Positions 22,716 to 35,689 of a DNA stretch of 64,000 bases are shown here, piece after piece. Both the position numbers and the translations under genes were made by a program. Under the pieces are notes generated by a model. That model was not told where the DNA came from. It did not search any database and saw nothing but the letters and a program-made list of their open reading frames with translations. Origin of the DNA: Sequoia sempervirens (Eukaryota > Streptophyta > Pinopsida > Cupressales > Cupressaceae); assembly GCA_007258455.2 (NCBI GenBank), contig VDFB02139291.1:97550-161549 (forward strand), written 5' to 3'. Position 1 is the stretch's first letter. The number at the start of each line of letters is the position of its first letter.

Positions 22716-23050
22716 TGTTATGCCACATAGGGTTTCGAAAGATTGTAATGCTGAATTCTTTCCATAGTCTAGATATATCTGTTTGAGCATCTTTATCATT
22801 GAAATCAATTGTTATGCCACATAGGGTTCCAAGAGATTGAAGTGATAAGGCTGTTTGTGTTAATTTACCATTGTGATTGATCGTTATGCCACATAGGGTT
22901 TCGAGAAGTTGCAGCGATAAATCTGTTTTGTGAATCTTTATCAATATAATCGAAGGTTATGCCACATAGGGTTTCGTGAGATTATAAAGATAAAGGCTGT
23001 TTTGTGAAGACTTTGCTGTTTCGATCGAGTGTTATGCCACATAGGGTTCC
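22716..23050 (+). repeat. Five ATGCCACATAGGG repeats in type 3 3' region
   Basis: GTTATGCCACATAGGGTT begins at 22716, 22811, 22883, 22956 and 23031 (spacing 95, 72, 73 and 75 bp). A decayed sixth box, GTTGTGCCACCTTGCC, lies near 23120. The array is downstream of the gene and probably within the transcribed R/U5-like part of the unit. Confidence 0.85.
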
Positions 23051-23496
23051 ATAAAATTGTCTTGGTAAAGTCTTAAATCTGTTTTGTGCCTAATAAGCTG
23101 GTTTAGATTGAGATGATAGTTGTGCCACCTTGCCCTCAAGTAGAGAATCTAAACCCGTTTATCGTCAATTAGTCAAAACCTTGCTCCGTTTCCTCTTGCT
23201 CTGTTTTCCTGAGGAGATTGGATAGATATAAGTTGTAGTTTAGTTGATTTGCAAAACCAGAGAAAACTCAGCTGCAACGTAAAAGTTCTTTCAAGAAAGC
23301 CTTGTACCTCTAGCAGCTGAAACAAAAAGACAGGACATAGTTTTAGCTTAATTTTCCTTTGCAAGTATATTTGTCAAAGCATGAGGGAGCTTCCCCTCCA
23401 TAATTTGAAGAGCACTCATTGCGTAGTGTACATAGGCTGTTCATAACAACTACTACTCCAGAGGTGTTAGTTGTTACGCCAACATTTCTCAGTCAC

Positions 23497-25117
23497 TGTA
23501 ATGTCCCTTTCGTTGCAGCCTCGCAGAATGCTAATCCCGTGAGTTAATGGTGCAACAAGAGAGTTCGTTCACTTAATTATTTTTTATTGCCTATGTATCA
23601 AGTTGATTTAAAAGGTGATATTAAATAATTAATAAAACATGATGATAAAGTGACTTAGGCAAAATATTATGAAATATTATAAAGTCACTTATGGGTTATT
23701 TTAAAAGGTGACTTAATGAAATATTTTAAAAGTGAACATTATAATAGTCACTTTATTTTGGTGAATGAAAATACAAAAAGGAGAAATAGGGAGATCATTC
23801 GACAATGCTCATTTCATAACTTTCAACTTTCACGGGATGAGCTCGAGCTACCCAGCTAGGGTTTGAAGCCATAGCAGACCAGTTTCGGGTGTGAAACTAT
23901 CACCCCTAGCTGTGAGATTCGAAGGTTTGGCTAAGAAGAAATCATCTTATTTTTGGTTTTTCGCGTCTGGCTTATTTTGGACTTTTTGGGCCTCTTGAAA
24001 TCATATTTTGGGCGTTCAACATTATGAATGAAGGTGTCTGGCCATGAAAGAACCTTAGGCGCAGTCAAAGCAAGCATTCTAAGCATTTCTAAATCATGGC
24101 ATTGAGAAATCTGGGCGAATAAGAAGAAAAACGTGACTGTAGAAGCAAAAACGACTATCAAACCTCTTAGTCTGGTTCATGGTCATAGAAGGAGGTCTTA
24201 AAGGGTGGCATTTGGAGGTTAGGAGCTGGAACAAATCAGCAGATGGGAGATTCGAGCACCTTAATAGAGGTTATTGTGACCATCGATAATTTCTAAGCAA
24301 GTTTTGAGTCTCTACAAGCCTTTCCAGGTGGGGTCGTTTCTTATTCTGCCATTTAAGGCATTTGCCAAACTTACGGAGTTGTTTTATATATATTTTGTCA
24401 AAGGACTCTCTGTAACAGCTGATTATTGAACCACATCCATTGCTTGTAATGCTGCTCACATATTCTCACCTTATTAACACTCAGAAATATATTTCAGTTG
24501 GAAGAAATCTGGTCTGTCATCCTTGCATAATATTCTGGAGTCTATGTTTGTAAGTCCACATTTATTTGTAAACGGAGGGAGTCTATGACCTGCTGTAAAT
24601 TCTGGAAATGTTTATGAGTAAATTCTATCAATACATACATCAGAAATTTGTGTTTATATTGCTTTTTCTGAACAACAAATGTCTGAAAATTAGCCAGTTG
24701 ACAAGGAGACTTTAGGAAGGGCAAGAACTTCAGCTGCTGGTTGTCTTAATGTATGCATTCTGGTAATATTGCTGGTGAAAAGTTGTGATCAGAATACTGA
24801 GATTGTTGTCAAACATTTCCATGTTGTTTCTGAATGTATCTTTGCTTTATACACTGCTGTTATATGTATAACTGCTCCTTATTATCGTCCAGTTTGGGTT
24901 GCAAAGGCCTGCATGCTTCATAGCTTCACATATTTCACTGTATGACAGTCACAATTGGAATGAAGATGTGTTATGGAAACATGGGACTTGTTGACACAAC
25001 TCCTATATACACGGATTGAACACATGCCACAGAATGAAACAAGTTTAACCAAATGAGACATATGATAAACTAAAAATACACAGAAAAAATTCGTGCAAAC
25101 CGGGTAGGCTCATTACA
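23497..25117 (+). mobile_element. Solo LTR, type 5
   Basis: It starts TGTAATGTCCC and ends GGCTCATTACA, flanked by GTCAC (23492-23496, 25118-25122). Length is 1,621 bp. It is inserted in the type 4 LTR only 8 bp after the type 3 insertion and its duplication. Related, more decayed sequence occurs at about 55.1-55.9 kb. No gene is seen. Confidence 0.88.
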
Positions 25118-28100
25118 GTCACTTTGGGGGCGCCATCATATTAGGAGTTGAATGCATTTAGTTTCATATGATTTGGGTGAGATTTGAGTGATCTGTGAGC
25201 ATTTTAGTAAGTTGCTATGTTGCTGGTCTGTGCTATTTTCTGTCAAAATCAGTCATATCAGACTTGGGGAAAAGTTCATTATGGAGTGAGAAGTTGATAC
25301 TAATGGGATTGGGGGCATTGGAGATTAGTTAAAATTATTGCAGCATCTGAAGCTTCTAATCTTGTGTTCTTAGCAGGCTCTCTAACTTATTGTAAGCTGA
25401 ACAGTAGTACTGTCAGCAATTCTCTCTTCTCCTCTTTGAATTTTACATGTACTGCCCACTGAATAAGTGGAAGAGGTTGGCTTGCTGCCTATTTACTTAT
25501 AGTAAGTAGTTGTAGGGATCCTCTGACCACATGCTTGCCATCACTCGGTGCCATTCTTGGTTAGAGTTATTTCAGCTCATCTTGCACTAGATCCTCTGAC
25601 CATATGCTCGTCTGTTCTAGACGCATTCTTGGTTAGGGTTCCCTTCTAGCTCTGCATTTGCATTAGATCCTCTGACCAATGCTCACACCTTGCCCACATC
25701 GGGATCCTAGTGTACATTTTGGTTAGAGTTACTCTCCGCATCGTTTTGGGTTTAGAGCTCACCTTAACGGGTGCGTGTTGATTGTAATTGCATTTGAAAA
25801 AAAAAATTAGTCCAGTTCATTACATTCAAGTATTCGCCAACCTCACTCCTGCAGCTATCGGTGAAGCTTTTGGAATCCCAACGTATGAGAGGATGATTTA
25901 CAAAACGAGAGAGCGTGCTGAACGAATGTATGCTTCAACATTCGAGAGATGTGCTGACATGATCAACGCTCGCTGGATGAACAAGCCCAAGCCCTCTCGT
26001 ACAAAGTTGGCGAAGCAAATTATATCAGGTGATTTGAAGCAGGAGTATTGTGAACTGATCATGATGCTGAGCAGAGTTGGAGGTTGCCCTCAAGCATTTA
26101 TTTTCGAGCCATGGATGTTCTATTACATCAATCTCCTGCTGGAAGGAAAATAGCACATCAACTGGGCTGTGATGATTAGTGACAACTTGCATGAGCAGCT
26201 CCTGAGTTTGAGGAGGACGAAGACATTCTATATGGGCTCCTACATCATTTACATGTTGGCTCGTATGACGAAGTATAGAGGAATATCTTACAAGGAGCCA
26301 ATTGGTTGCGGCTCTCATCAGTTCAAAATCCATGAGGCTTGTCCACAGTTGCACCTAACAAGCACCTCCCATTTCAAGCATGTCAATGATGCCTTTACCA
26401 TGCACATAACGAGATCACTTCAACAGCAGACTCATCATAGGATCTCGAGGGAAGCTCAGGAGTTGATTGAAAGGTATGGGTGTTGGTTTGTTTAGTTTCC
26501 GAAATTTTCTTACATCAGGCTGCAAGGTTTCTCTTCGTACCCATATAGATTGCCTAAGTACCCAACCGATAGAATTTTGATGCTAGAGATATCTTGGCAA
26601 CTTGTTGCCTATGATAAGATTCAAAAAAGAAAGAAGAAGGGAGGAATTGACTTCCCGATTGTCATGGGTAATTCAGACGAGGTGTGTCCTTCACTTCAGG
26701 CAGCCAGAGAAGCTGAAAATGAGCTTTAGTTCTTTCATTTTTCCTATCACACCAGCAGACAGCATTATGACCCACACAACAATATCAGATGGATATTGTC
26801 AGAAGAGTTCAAGCATAAGGCGAATATTGAGGATTACTGGGCTGGTACATCAGATGAGGCTGAGGTTAGAAAAAGAATGTTTTCGAGGCTACCATTGGGT
26901 ATGATCAGGGAGTGTGAAATCATTCCAGTACCAGACCAGGTGGATGAGGACATGAAAGTTCTCCGTCCAGATTATGAGGCAGTGAGAGACACGCCACTTC
27001 CACCACCAAATTGGTCGGAGCTAGAGATAGCCGATTTGGACACACTTTGTATTTCAGTCATGACTTTCACCAGAGCCTGGGTTGAAAGGCATGTGAGCAA
27101 ATTGAAGAGTAGGTCAATTCCTTTGACTTACAACTTGATGGGAGATCATAGGACACCCACTACCAGCAGGAAGAAACAGATTACTCGAGGTCCAAAATCT
27201 CGAAGGAAGGAGCCAGTTCGGCCGGAGCTTGTTCAGCCCGAACCTCCGAGAGTTGTGATTGAGTCACTTAGGCCATTGGAGACACGTTCTCCAAGTATAC
27301 AGGAGGTTTCTCTATTTGCTGATCAGAGAAATGCATTGAATCAGAGGTAGGAGTTACATGAGGAAAATCAGCCACCACGAAGAGAATCAGGTGGCCAAAG
27401 TGTTAATGCGCCTACTGGAGATGATCAGCAGGAGGAGGATGAGGAGACTGCTACTGATACTGAATTCCAGCATGAGCTTGAGACGGCCTTTGAGGATGAT
27501 GTAGTTTCAGGAGATACTCAGCCATTAGAGGCCGATGAGCCTCGCCATAATGAAATTGAAGTTGAACAAGTCCTTGAAGTAGAAGCTAGAGAGGAGTAGC
27601 CATTTGATTTACAGCATGTGGTACCTGATTGGCTCAGAGATAGAATGAGAAGGAGCCCCAGTGAAGAGGTTGATCCAGCGGTAGAGATGGAGGAATTTTT
27701 GAGTAGGATCAACGCGCCTCCACCTAAGAAGAAAGCTAGGAAATTTTCGAAGATATCAACAGATGAGGGTGGCTCTCGTACCCTTCATGTAGTTGTGCCA
27801 CGAGTTGATTGTGATCGAGATGAAGCAGTGCCAGAAAATTATGTGATCACAACTTTGGAGCTAGGTTGTCCCATAGGAGCACAGATTATTGAGGAGTGTG
27901 ATAACTCTTATTAGGCACTTAAGGACATGTTGCTCAAAACTGAAGGAAAGTATAAGAAATTGAAGAAGGAGCATAAGACGTTCATAGGATACATGCAGCA
28001 TGTGTCTCGTCCTTGTGGGCAGGAGATTCTAGCACTTGAGCTTCCAGCCGAGTTATCTAGGGAATCTGTTAATGGCCTAGAGGATTTGAGGAAGATGGCA

Positions 28101-28695
28101 TAGGAGGCAGACAAATGGGTTACAGATGTTCGTGCCGAGACAGAGAAATTCATGGAAGATCTTGCTCATGCTTACCAACAAGCTTCCGGCATTATGGCAT
28201 GAGTGGAGGCGGTTGATCAGGCTTGGGGTGATGCTTCTGTCTATCAGAGCAAAGTTATTCAGCGTTTGGAGGCATTGATGCATACTCCTTTGCAGATGTT
28301 GATTGATGGAGGAGTTATTCAGGAGGGTGATAGGTACAATTTTGCTGGATGGTATTCTTCAGTAGTCACAGGACGTGGATTCTTTGATGCAGCACAGGCG
28401 GATTCAGCCAGAGTCAGGAAAGCTATGATGAACATTGTTGACGGAGTCCTGAACACCTTAGAGGCAATCTTTGCTAGATGGCTGAATCCTGATGAGGTGA
28501 CTACTGATGGATTGTGTTGGTTGAATATTTTGTTAACTTAGGAGGTTTGACAAAATGGTGATTTCAACACAGTGTGTGAGTTAAACTCTCCTATTTAAGG
28601 GAAGGCTCCCCCTATCTAAATAACTAAAAACAAATATGGGTGGAACAATAATCTCTCCTCTTGTTTCAGGAAAGATTAAACTCTTTTCTCTTCAC

Positions 28696-28951
28696 CATAG
28701 TTGGCAGACTCGCAAAAAACTCGCGAGTTTTTTTTTAAAAAGAGTTTTTTTGAGTTTAACTCGCGAGGACGAGTTTTTCCGAGTTTTTTCAAAAAACTCG
28801 CGAGTTTTTGCCGAGTTTTTCGAAAAAACTCAGCTTTGCAAAAAAAAAATATTTTTTAAGTTTTCCGAGTTTTTCCGAGTTTTTGGCGAGTTTTAAAACT
28901 CTCCAATTTTTGGCTCTGCGAGTTTTTTTTGGGGCGAGTCTTCCAACTATG
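28696..28951. mobile_element. hAT-type MITE, 256 bp
   Basis: Terminal inverted repeats are CATAGTTGGCAGACTCGC and, at the other end, the inverse of CATAGTTGGAAGACTCGC (one mismatch in 18). It is flanked by perfect 8-bp duplications CTCTTCAC (28688-28695, 28952-28959), the hallmark length for hAT. The interior is a mass of GAGTTTTT/AAAACTCG motifs with no coding capacity, so it depends on a transposase elsewhere. It sits in the U5-like part of the type 1 unit. Confidence 0.9.
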
Positions 28952-29086
28952 CTCTTCACAGAAAAAGTAATCTGGACTTTTAAATAGATTTTAACAGCAG
29001 CTTGCAATAAATTCAGTAGAAAGGAAATGAAGTTTCCTGAAAGCTCAAAGACTTCCGTCACTTCCTTCGGGACAGGAAAACAACTC

Positions 29087-29490
29087 CAAGCGCAAAGTCT
29101 TGAAAATCTGCAATCCTATCTACCCTTTTGTAAGATAATTCTAATGATAATATACAACATAAGACAACACAAAGTCTGTGAATATGATGTATCTATTAAC
29201 TACTATGAACGAGAATCGTTACGAGCACAAAGACTTGCAATTCTTCTTAACTTCTAAATTATGAATTCAATCTTCAACATTTACAGCACAAAGACTGAAA
29301 ATATTTTGATTGAAGCTCTCCCTAGCAATCTTCTACAATCTCCAAATAATCACAAAGTAATGCTCCAAAATGACAAAAGAACACAATGGATGCAAAGTAA
29401 GATTTCAACACAAAGTCTGAAATCTGCAACTCTTTGATACTATTTGAAAAAGATAAACTTATAACTATAAAGCTCAAAGTCTTTATGAGT
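29087..29490 (-). repeat. CACAAAGTCT motif array, type 1 unit
   Basis: Boxes near 29090, 29168, 29228, 29288, 29354, 29411 and 29474 are variants of GCACAAAGTCTTG. They lie between the TATA box and the 3' terminus on the minus strand. Confidence 0.7.
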
Positions 29491-29797
29491 ACAAAATTCT
29501 GCAGAGTTTTCTTGCTTGCCAAAAAGATATCAATTACAAAGGACCCTCTCAAGTATTTATAGGAGAGAGGTCATGAGAAAAAGGTGGGAGGATCCCAACT
29601 AACTTGAGAAATTCTCTCAACCACCAACTACTTGCAATTGACTTATTTCAAATTACAAGTCCTATTGTAATTTAACTTGTACCTTGATTACATGTAATTA
29701 CAATTTACAAAACTGCAAGGGAAAGAAACACTTGCGATTACAAAATTTGTTTTTACATGTAGTTTGTCGAAAACAAAATGCATAAAGATAAAACATT

Positions 29798-32700
29798 TTA
29801 TTCTATATCAATCCTAGCTTTGAAAGATTGAAATCTGCTGATAATTTCTTGCAACTCAGCTGGATCAGGGCCTAGTGTGTTCTTGACAACCGCAACAGTC
29901 TTCAAGATTACATCAAAATATCTTATCGTTGCTAGTCTATGCTCTTCATAAACAGTTTGCATTTTATCAAGGATCATTCGATGATTAACAAATTTGTGAA
30001 TCGAATCCATAGTAAACTGTTCTGATTCTAGCTCTTGACGAAGATTTGCTGCCATTTCTATAGTGGCCATATCAGCTGCAAGTAATTCTCCTTCATGATT
30101 CAATATTCTGCAAGGGATTTTCTCAAAGCTAGAAAGAATGTCTTGGTGAACTTCATCACTCATTTCTAGTGTAGCTTGGATATCTTTGATGAGATCTTGA
30201 ATAACCAATGATTTGTTTGTCATGAGTTCTTCAAATTCTATGTATTTTTCTCTGCTTGGTAGGATTGAATTGCTGCATAGAATTTGTAAGTTGATTTGAT
30301 CGATCTCATGCCAAATTTTCAAATCTTTTTCAAGTGAATCCAGACTTTGCTTGAAAGCTTCCAAAGTCTGATTCAACTTTATTTTTGCTATTTTGACATT
30401 GTTCAGAACTTGTAATGTCTTTTCAATCATTGGTATGCTTTGATCAATGAGCCGTGTTACCCAAGAATCAACTGCTTTGGCTTTTTGCGCAATTTTCTCC
30501 AATTGCTTGACTGATTCTTCAGAAGTGAAAGAAGTTAATGGATTAACTTGCTCTGAAGAATTGGCAATCTTCTGAATGACTGAGATGAGTTGTGAATTCT
30601 CTTCTTTCAGCTTTTCTTTCTTTGCCAAAAGTTCATTGTAACTATGTGTTAAAACAGTTACTGAATTTTGAGCATCTTGCATCATACCAACATGTGTTTG
30701 CTTGCCTAAATCCACCCTTGTGGACTTATAATCAGAAACATGCATCTCTTCTGGTGATTTGTCTGCAAGGGGTTCAGCTATCTCTGCATACTTCATTTTA
30801 TTGCTATCCACAACTACCCGTGAAATGGTTTTAGCTTTCTTCACAACCTTTGGCTTTGATCTCTTCAACTGCTGGAAATCAAATACATCTGGAGAGATTG
30901 CCTGTTTATTTCTCTTTAGAGTGACTAAACTCAACCATGGAGGAAGATCCAATGTGTCTGCATTTGAAACAACAACCATATTTGAAACAGCAACAGATTC
31001 ATTTTGAGTCACGGTCATCACTCTTGGAGATGTCTCAGTTTGGATCACAACAAAAGCTTGACTGGATGGTGCATTATGATCAGCATTAGCCATGAAACAA
31101 TCAAAGCTTGCAACAGATGTATCAATTTCTGGAACTGTTATTTGTGATGTGTTTGGATACATTGGATTAGCATCAAAAACATTCTCCAGATTATCATGTA
31201 TGTTTTCTATAGAAGCAGTCATTGTTGATGAAGTTGATGTATGAAGAGCAGCTTCAATAGGAGGAACGTAAACCGTTGAAAAGGAATCAATATCACTATC
31301 AAATTGAGACAACGGAGACATTATTGATACTGGTGCAGCATCAATATGAGGAGACATCATACTTAGAGTAGTAGGAGACTGAAGAACTTCTCCTTCATGC
31401 TGATCGATGGTTTGGATCTGCGTCTCTCTAACCTCCTTCCCTTTTAATGTTGGTTCCTCCAAAGGTTGTTCTACAACACGGTTGACTCTCAGCTTAATCC
31501 TCGTTCCTGAAGAAGAAGCACCTTCCTTGGACTTGTCTCTGACTTCTGATTTCAATCCAACAGGTCCAGCTGAATCATCTTCATTATTAACTCTGATTTT
31601 AATAGTTTTGACGCCTATACTCTTGAGCCAAGAGTTAGTATTTGCCAAGATTGACTGAAATTTGTTAAAGATAGAAACTAATTCTTTATTAGACCATTGT
31701 ATTGCTGGAATAGAAGCATCAACAACTCTTTGTTCTTCATATTCTAGATCTAAAATCAGCCCATCATCAATTACTCCTTCTGGAATCAAGGTCAGATTAA
31801 AATCAATAACCTGCTCAACTGTAAGCCTGCAATAGTCCATTTCATAGATATCCTTCTCTGTTCGGAGATCTGCCCAAATATCTTCAAGGCGATGCACATG
31901 AGTGAAGGCCCTCTTTATCTTGTCCTTCATGCCTCTGTAATCAAAATCTGTCCTTTCTTTGAATCTTTTTAACTTGATCTCCTGAATTTCAGTTTCCATA
32001 GCTTTTGCCTTTGAGGTACTTGTCAAGGAGTATCTCCCAATCTGTAATGGTTTATGAGATGAGATACTTACTCCAGTTTTATGTTGCACAGCTTGCCGTG
32101 CATGCACTGTCATCAACTGTCTTGCCAGCTCCATTAGAATGATTTTATTAGTTGGATACCTCGGCAGCATGTATGGCTGATCTTCAAAACAGCCAACCCT
32201 CATATAAGTAAAAGTAGGAAACTGAAGAAAAAGGCAACCATATTCATTGACTTTTTTCCAAGCAGCATCTGATACTGTGTTATTCTGCAAGGTCTTGTCA
32301 AAAAGGCACATGAAGTGACCGAAGAATGCGTCTTGGACTCTTCTATAATGAATCCTGCTTGGTGTCAAAGGCAGCTGATCATAATATTCCCAAACTAGGA
32401 CAAGAGATCTATCTCCAACAGTAGAAAGGCCTGGAAATTGCCTCAATGAAGCTGCTATGTAAACCAGATAGGAATTCATATAGAAGGTGAGCGTGGTAGG
32501 AACTTGTGCAAGCTACTCACATAAACTATCACTGATTATTTCACCCCAGAAGATTGGGTGTTGTGCCTTCCTAATCACCACAATGAATTTGTACATCCAT
32601 TTCTCAAAGACGTTAGAGAATTTCAACCCCATAATTCTGCTCAAGAGAGTGATTATATCATTGATCTCTTCTTTGAAGTCAGATCGATACAGCTTGGCCC

Positions 32701-33268
32701 ACCAATACACACCAGCTCGACGCTTCAGAAGCCATTTGGTATTGATGTGCTGTTTACAATCTTCCTTCTTTTGTTCATAATGATCTAGAGCGCTCTTCAT
32801 TGAAATATCTGAATACATGGGTGAGTCTGGAACTTTGAAAACCCTATGAATGGTTTCTAGATCAAGTCTTATGACCACATCCCCATCATCATTTTTAATG
32901 GTTTTGGATTCTTTGTCAAAGTGAGCTGCGCACGCAAGGACGAACTCTGGTTCTAGCGCAGCAACAGGAAAAGAGGAAACCAGATGAATATGACTTTTAA
33001 ACAGCAATTGCATATGATGAGAAGTTGATTTCTCAGCTCTCCCCAAAAACTCGGACATATCAACATGCCCAATCTCCGTGTCTCTGATTTCTTCAATGTT
33101 CGAGACAACATGAGAAGGAGGAATTTCATTCTGGTATTTGTCGTATTTGTACTTCATCTTTTTGTTCGTTGGAGAAGCAGGTTCCTCCATCATCGAACAA
33201 GAATCTGCAAGGCTGCGATGAAAGTTCCATAAGGTCAAGACATCATCAACGTTTACAGGCGTAGACAT
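29798..33268 (-). pseudogene. U3-ORF family member i; 1,156 codons with a single TAG
   Basis: Function unknown. The frame opens ATG TCT ACG and runs to 29798 with one TAG (plus-strand 32513-32515), where relatives have Gln (HEQL). Domains, approximate residues: basic N-terminus with MKYKYDKYQNEIPPSHVV and IEEIRDTEIGHVD (35-70); helical core with WMYKFIVVI and FWGEIISDSL (220-250) and FYMNSYLVYIAA (265); LQFPTFTYMRVG (350); MLPRYPTNK (367); DFDYR, EDIWAD and MDYCRLTVEQ (440-480); IQWSNKE (525); Ser/Thr-rich linker; LPPWLSLVTLKRNKQ plus basic KPKVVKKAK (785-825); then a long coiled coil ending in LGPDPAELQE. No RT, integrase or protease motif is seen. A Transposase_32-like plant transposon domain is a possible but untested relative. 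Confidence 0.85.
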
Positions 33269-33563
33269 GGCGAAGGCTCAAACTCAGAATGATGTTTTGG
33301 CTATATGAGGGCAGAAAATGAGCATTATAACTCATTTCGGGTTTTTGAGGGCTGATTGCGAGTGAAAAGGACATATGCTTTTCATGATAAATGAGAAAGT
33401 AAGATTGCAACTTGAAAAGTGCAAGTCACAACTTTTAAATTGCATTTGCAGTCAAAGGCAAAAAGTCCGATTTCCAGGCACTTTAAAGGCATTTCGGGAT
33501 TTTGGAAGTCGGCTGCAAGTGAATAGTGGATTTCAGGGTTTTGAAAAGATATTGCAAGTAAAA
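33269..33563 (-). other. Leader immediately upstream of member i
   Basis: Non-coding leader of the type 1 unit, with repeated TTGCAAGT/ACTTGCAA boxes. It is interrupted at 33569 by a solo LTR and continues from 35496 to 36936. Confidence 0.6.
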
Positions 33564-33568
33564 GAGCA

Positions 33569-35495
33569 TGAAATATTCTGAGCCAATTTTTTTTTTACTT
33601 TTTCAAATTGCAGATTACAACATTACAATCAAGTACCCGTTAAGGTTAGAAGATAAACCCAAACGTATTGAAACAACTCTAACTAGTATGGCACCGATGA
33701 TGGCGAGCATTGGTCAGAGGATCTTCTACTCAAAAAGCGGAAAGGGAACTCGACGTCAAGTATGTGCTACCCAATCCAATACGGAGTGAGGGGCGACCAT
33801 ATGACGGAGTGATTACAATATCAATGCTTGAAACAAAATGCTGAAAACTGAAAATGCTCGACACCCAGAATGTGCTTGCTAACCCAGAGTGGGAGAGTAG
33901 CTACCATAGGGCGGAGGTGAATTAAAAGTAATATCAAATGCTGAAAGTAAGAAGACTATTACAATCTGATGAAGCAAGAATCTAATGGCTGTCAGTACTA
34001 CTGCCAGCTTACAATTCGAAAGATGAAATCTTGCTAACAATATAAATCAGCATACATTAGAGTTATACAATATTTGTGACTTAGTTGCTGAGAATAAAGA
34101 ACAACGGAAATGGCAATAACTAGATCCAACCTTATTCTCCAGACTTGGGCAATCTTCACTGAAGTTTCCCAATGCCTTTGAAGATTTCTCACCACCATCC
34201 AACGAAGAACTTGGCAGATTTCTCCAAACTGTATAACAGACCTGCACTTTTCAATGAATAACCAGCAACAGCAGATTTCTTGAAATGCTCAAAACTCACT
34301 CTCTATTTGTTCAAACTGCTTGATATCTATGGCAAAACACTAATATAATGGAGGCGCTCAAACCTAGAACCAAGAACAGCCTCAAAATGGCAGACTTATT
34401 TTAATGCACGGATTCCAAGAAACCATAAATGGTACGGCCCAGCTGACAGGGGCAATTTCTTATTTAAAAATCAGGATCTTCACTAAAAATTCTACAAACT
34501 TGCAAACATGGGCGCCTAGCCAAGAAGGATGGAATGAAACAATACCCACGATGAATTCTTGTGTCTTTTTTGATTTACAAATGAAAATACGGATCTGCTG
34601 TAGCAAACTTGCAAAAACCAAAAACATCTAATATGCCAAAAACTGAACCTACTTGGACAAATGCAGATTACAAAGCACAAATCCCAATGCACTCATAAAC
34701 TAGACTAAATTCACCACTAGTTGTTGTCTTACAAACAAGAAGCGATGCCCGAGCTAGGAGGCCTTCATTCCTCGAAGCAAATCCGCAACCATTTCGGCAG
34801 CATAACAATAGCATAGACCAAAGATGGTGAAATGATGCTCAAGTCTCCTTTTTATAAGTTTCGGTTGACTTCACGAAACCCTAAAAACCAACTCAATGAC
34901 CAAACCCTAGCTCTTTCTTCAAGATGGCGTCCTTTTCCCTTTTAGCTCAATATTCATATTTTAATTAAAATCAACACCTTGATAAATGCGTCCATATTAA
35001 CTTGCTTTGACTTTGGAAAATTCATCAAAAATTAAATATATCCTTAATGATGGCGCCACCCTTCAAGTCCACCTTTTAAAATAACATTAAGTCATTTGAC
35101 TAGGCCAAGGTGATAAAATAACATTTAAATTATAATGTTATTTTTAAGTGAAATGAGCTCAACACCCCAAAACTGCATTCTGAAGCCTAAAACTGAATAC
35201 GCCACTTGAGTCAACTGAAGGGGAAAGTCAACTGCCTGAGACCATCCTGTTTACTGCCAAAAATAGAATTTAGTAAAAATAGTAAATTCCTGGAAATGCT
35301 CAGAATGCCGAGATGAACACACCACTGCGAAGCTCTCTGAAAACCCAGAAAGAATCCGCCATTGAGTCCACCAACTTCGAGCAAAGACATCCTCAAAAAT
35401 AGGAAACCCTAATTTTACCTTCCGACTAGCCTACGGGTCTCCGGAATAGGCCAACGGTCATCTGAGAAGGTCATGCTCGAGAAGGGGACATTACA
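33569..35495 (-). mobile_element. Solo LTR, type 4, minus strand
   Basis: On the minus strand it begins TGTAATGTCCCCTTCTCG and ends GAATATTTCA. It is flanked by GAGCA (33564-33568, 35496-35500). Length is 1,927 bp. A TATA box (CTTATAAAAAGG on the minus strand) lies near 34850. It matches the type 4 LTR at 18947, including GGGTTTCCTATTTTTGAGG and a TTACTATTTTTA box. No gene is seen. Confidence 0.85.
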
Positions 35496-35689
35496 GAGCA
35501 TTTCAGAATTTTGAAAGGTCATTGCAAGTAAAAGTAACAAACTTTTTTACTTGCATTCTTTATTAAAAACTCCAACTTGTAATGGATGAGTAAAAACCTG
35601 AAATACTTAAAAGAGCATCATTTTTTTTTTAAATTTCTTTTCTCCTTTTCAGAAAATGGAAATGAAATGAACGTATGAATGGAGAAAAA

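Larger units (their letters stand above)
20070..23484 (+). mobile_element. ORF-bearing LTR-like unit, type 3, copy 1
   Basis: It starts TGTTGTACCC and ends TTACGCCAACA, flanked by TTTCT (20065-20069, 23485-23489). It contains about 208-bp repeats, an assembly gap, the C-terminal part of a helical protein (21107-22224) and a 3' region with five ATGCCACATAGGG repeats. A second copy starts at 61855. The 3,415-bp length includes 100 N. Confidence 0.87.
18947..25824 (+). mobile_element. Solo LTR, type 4, with two nested insertions
   Basis: It starts TGTAATGTCCCC and ends GTTCATTACA with inverse ends TGTAATG/CATTACA. It is flanked by TTCAA (18942-18946, 25825-25829), inside the U3-ORF gene. Removing 20070-23484 and 23497-25117 leaves about 1.83 kb, close to the 1.93-kb related unit at 33569. 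It shares TGACCGTTGGCCTATTCCGG and GGAGACCCGTA near its start with that copy. No gene of its own is seen. Confidence 0.88.
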
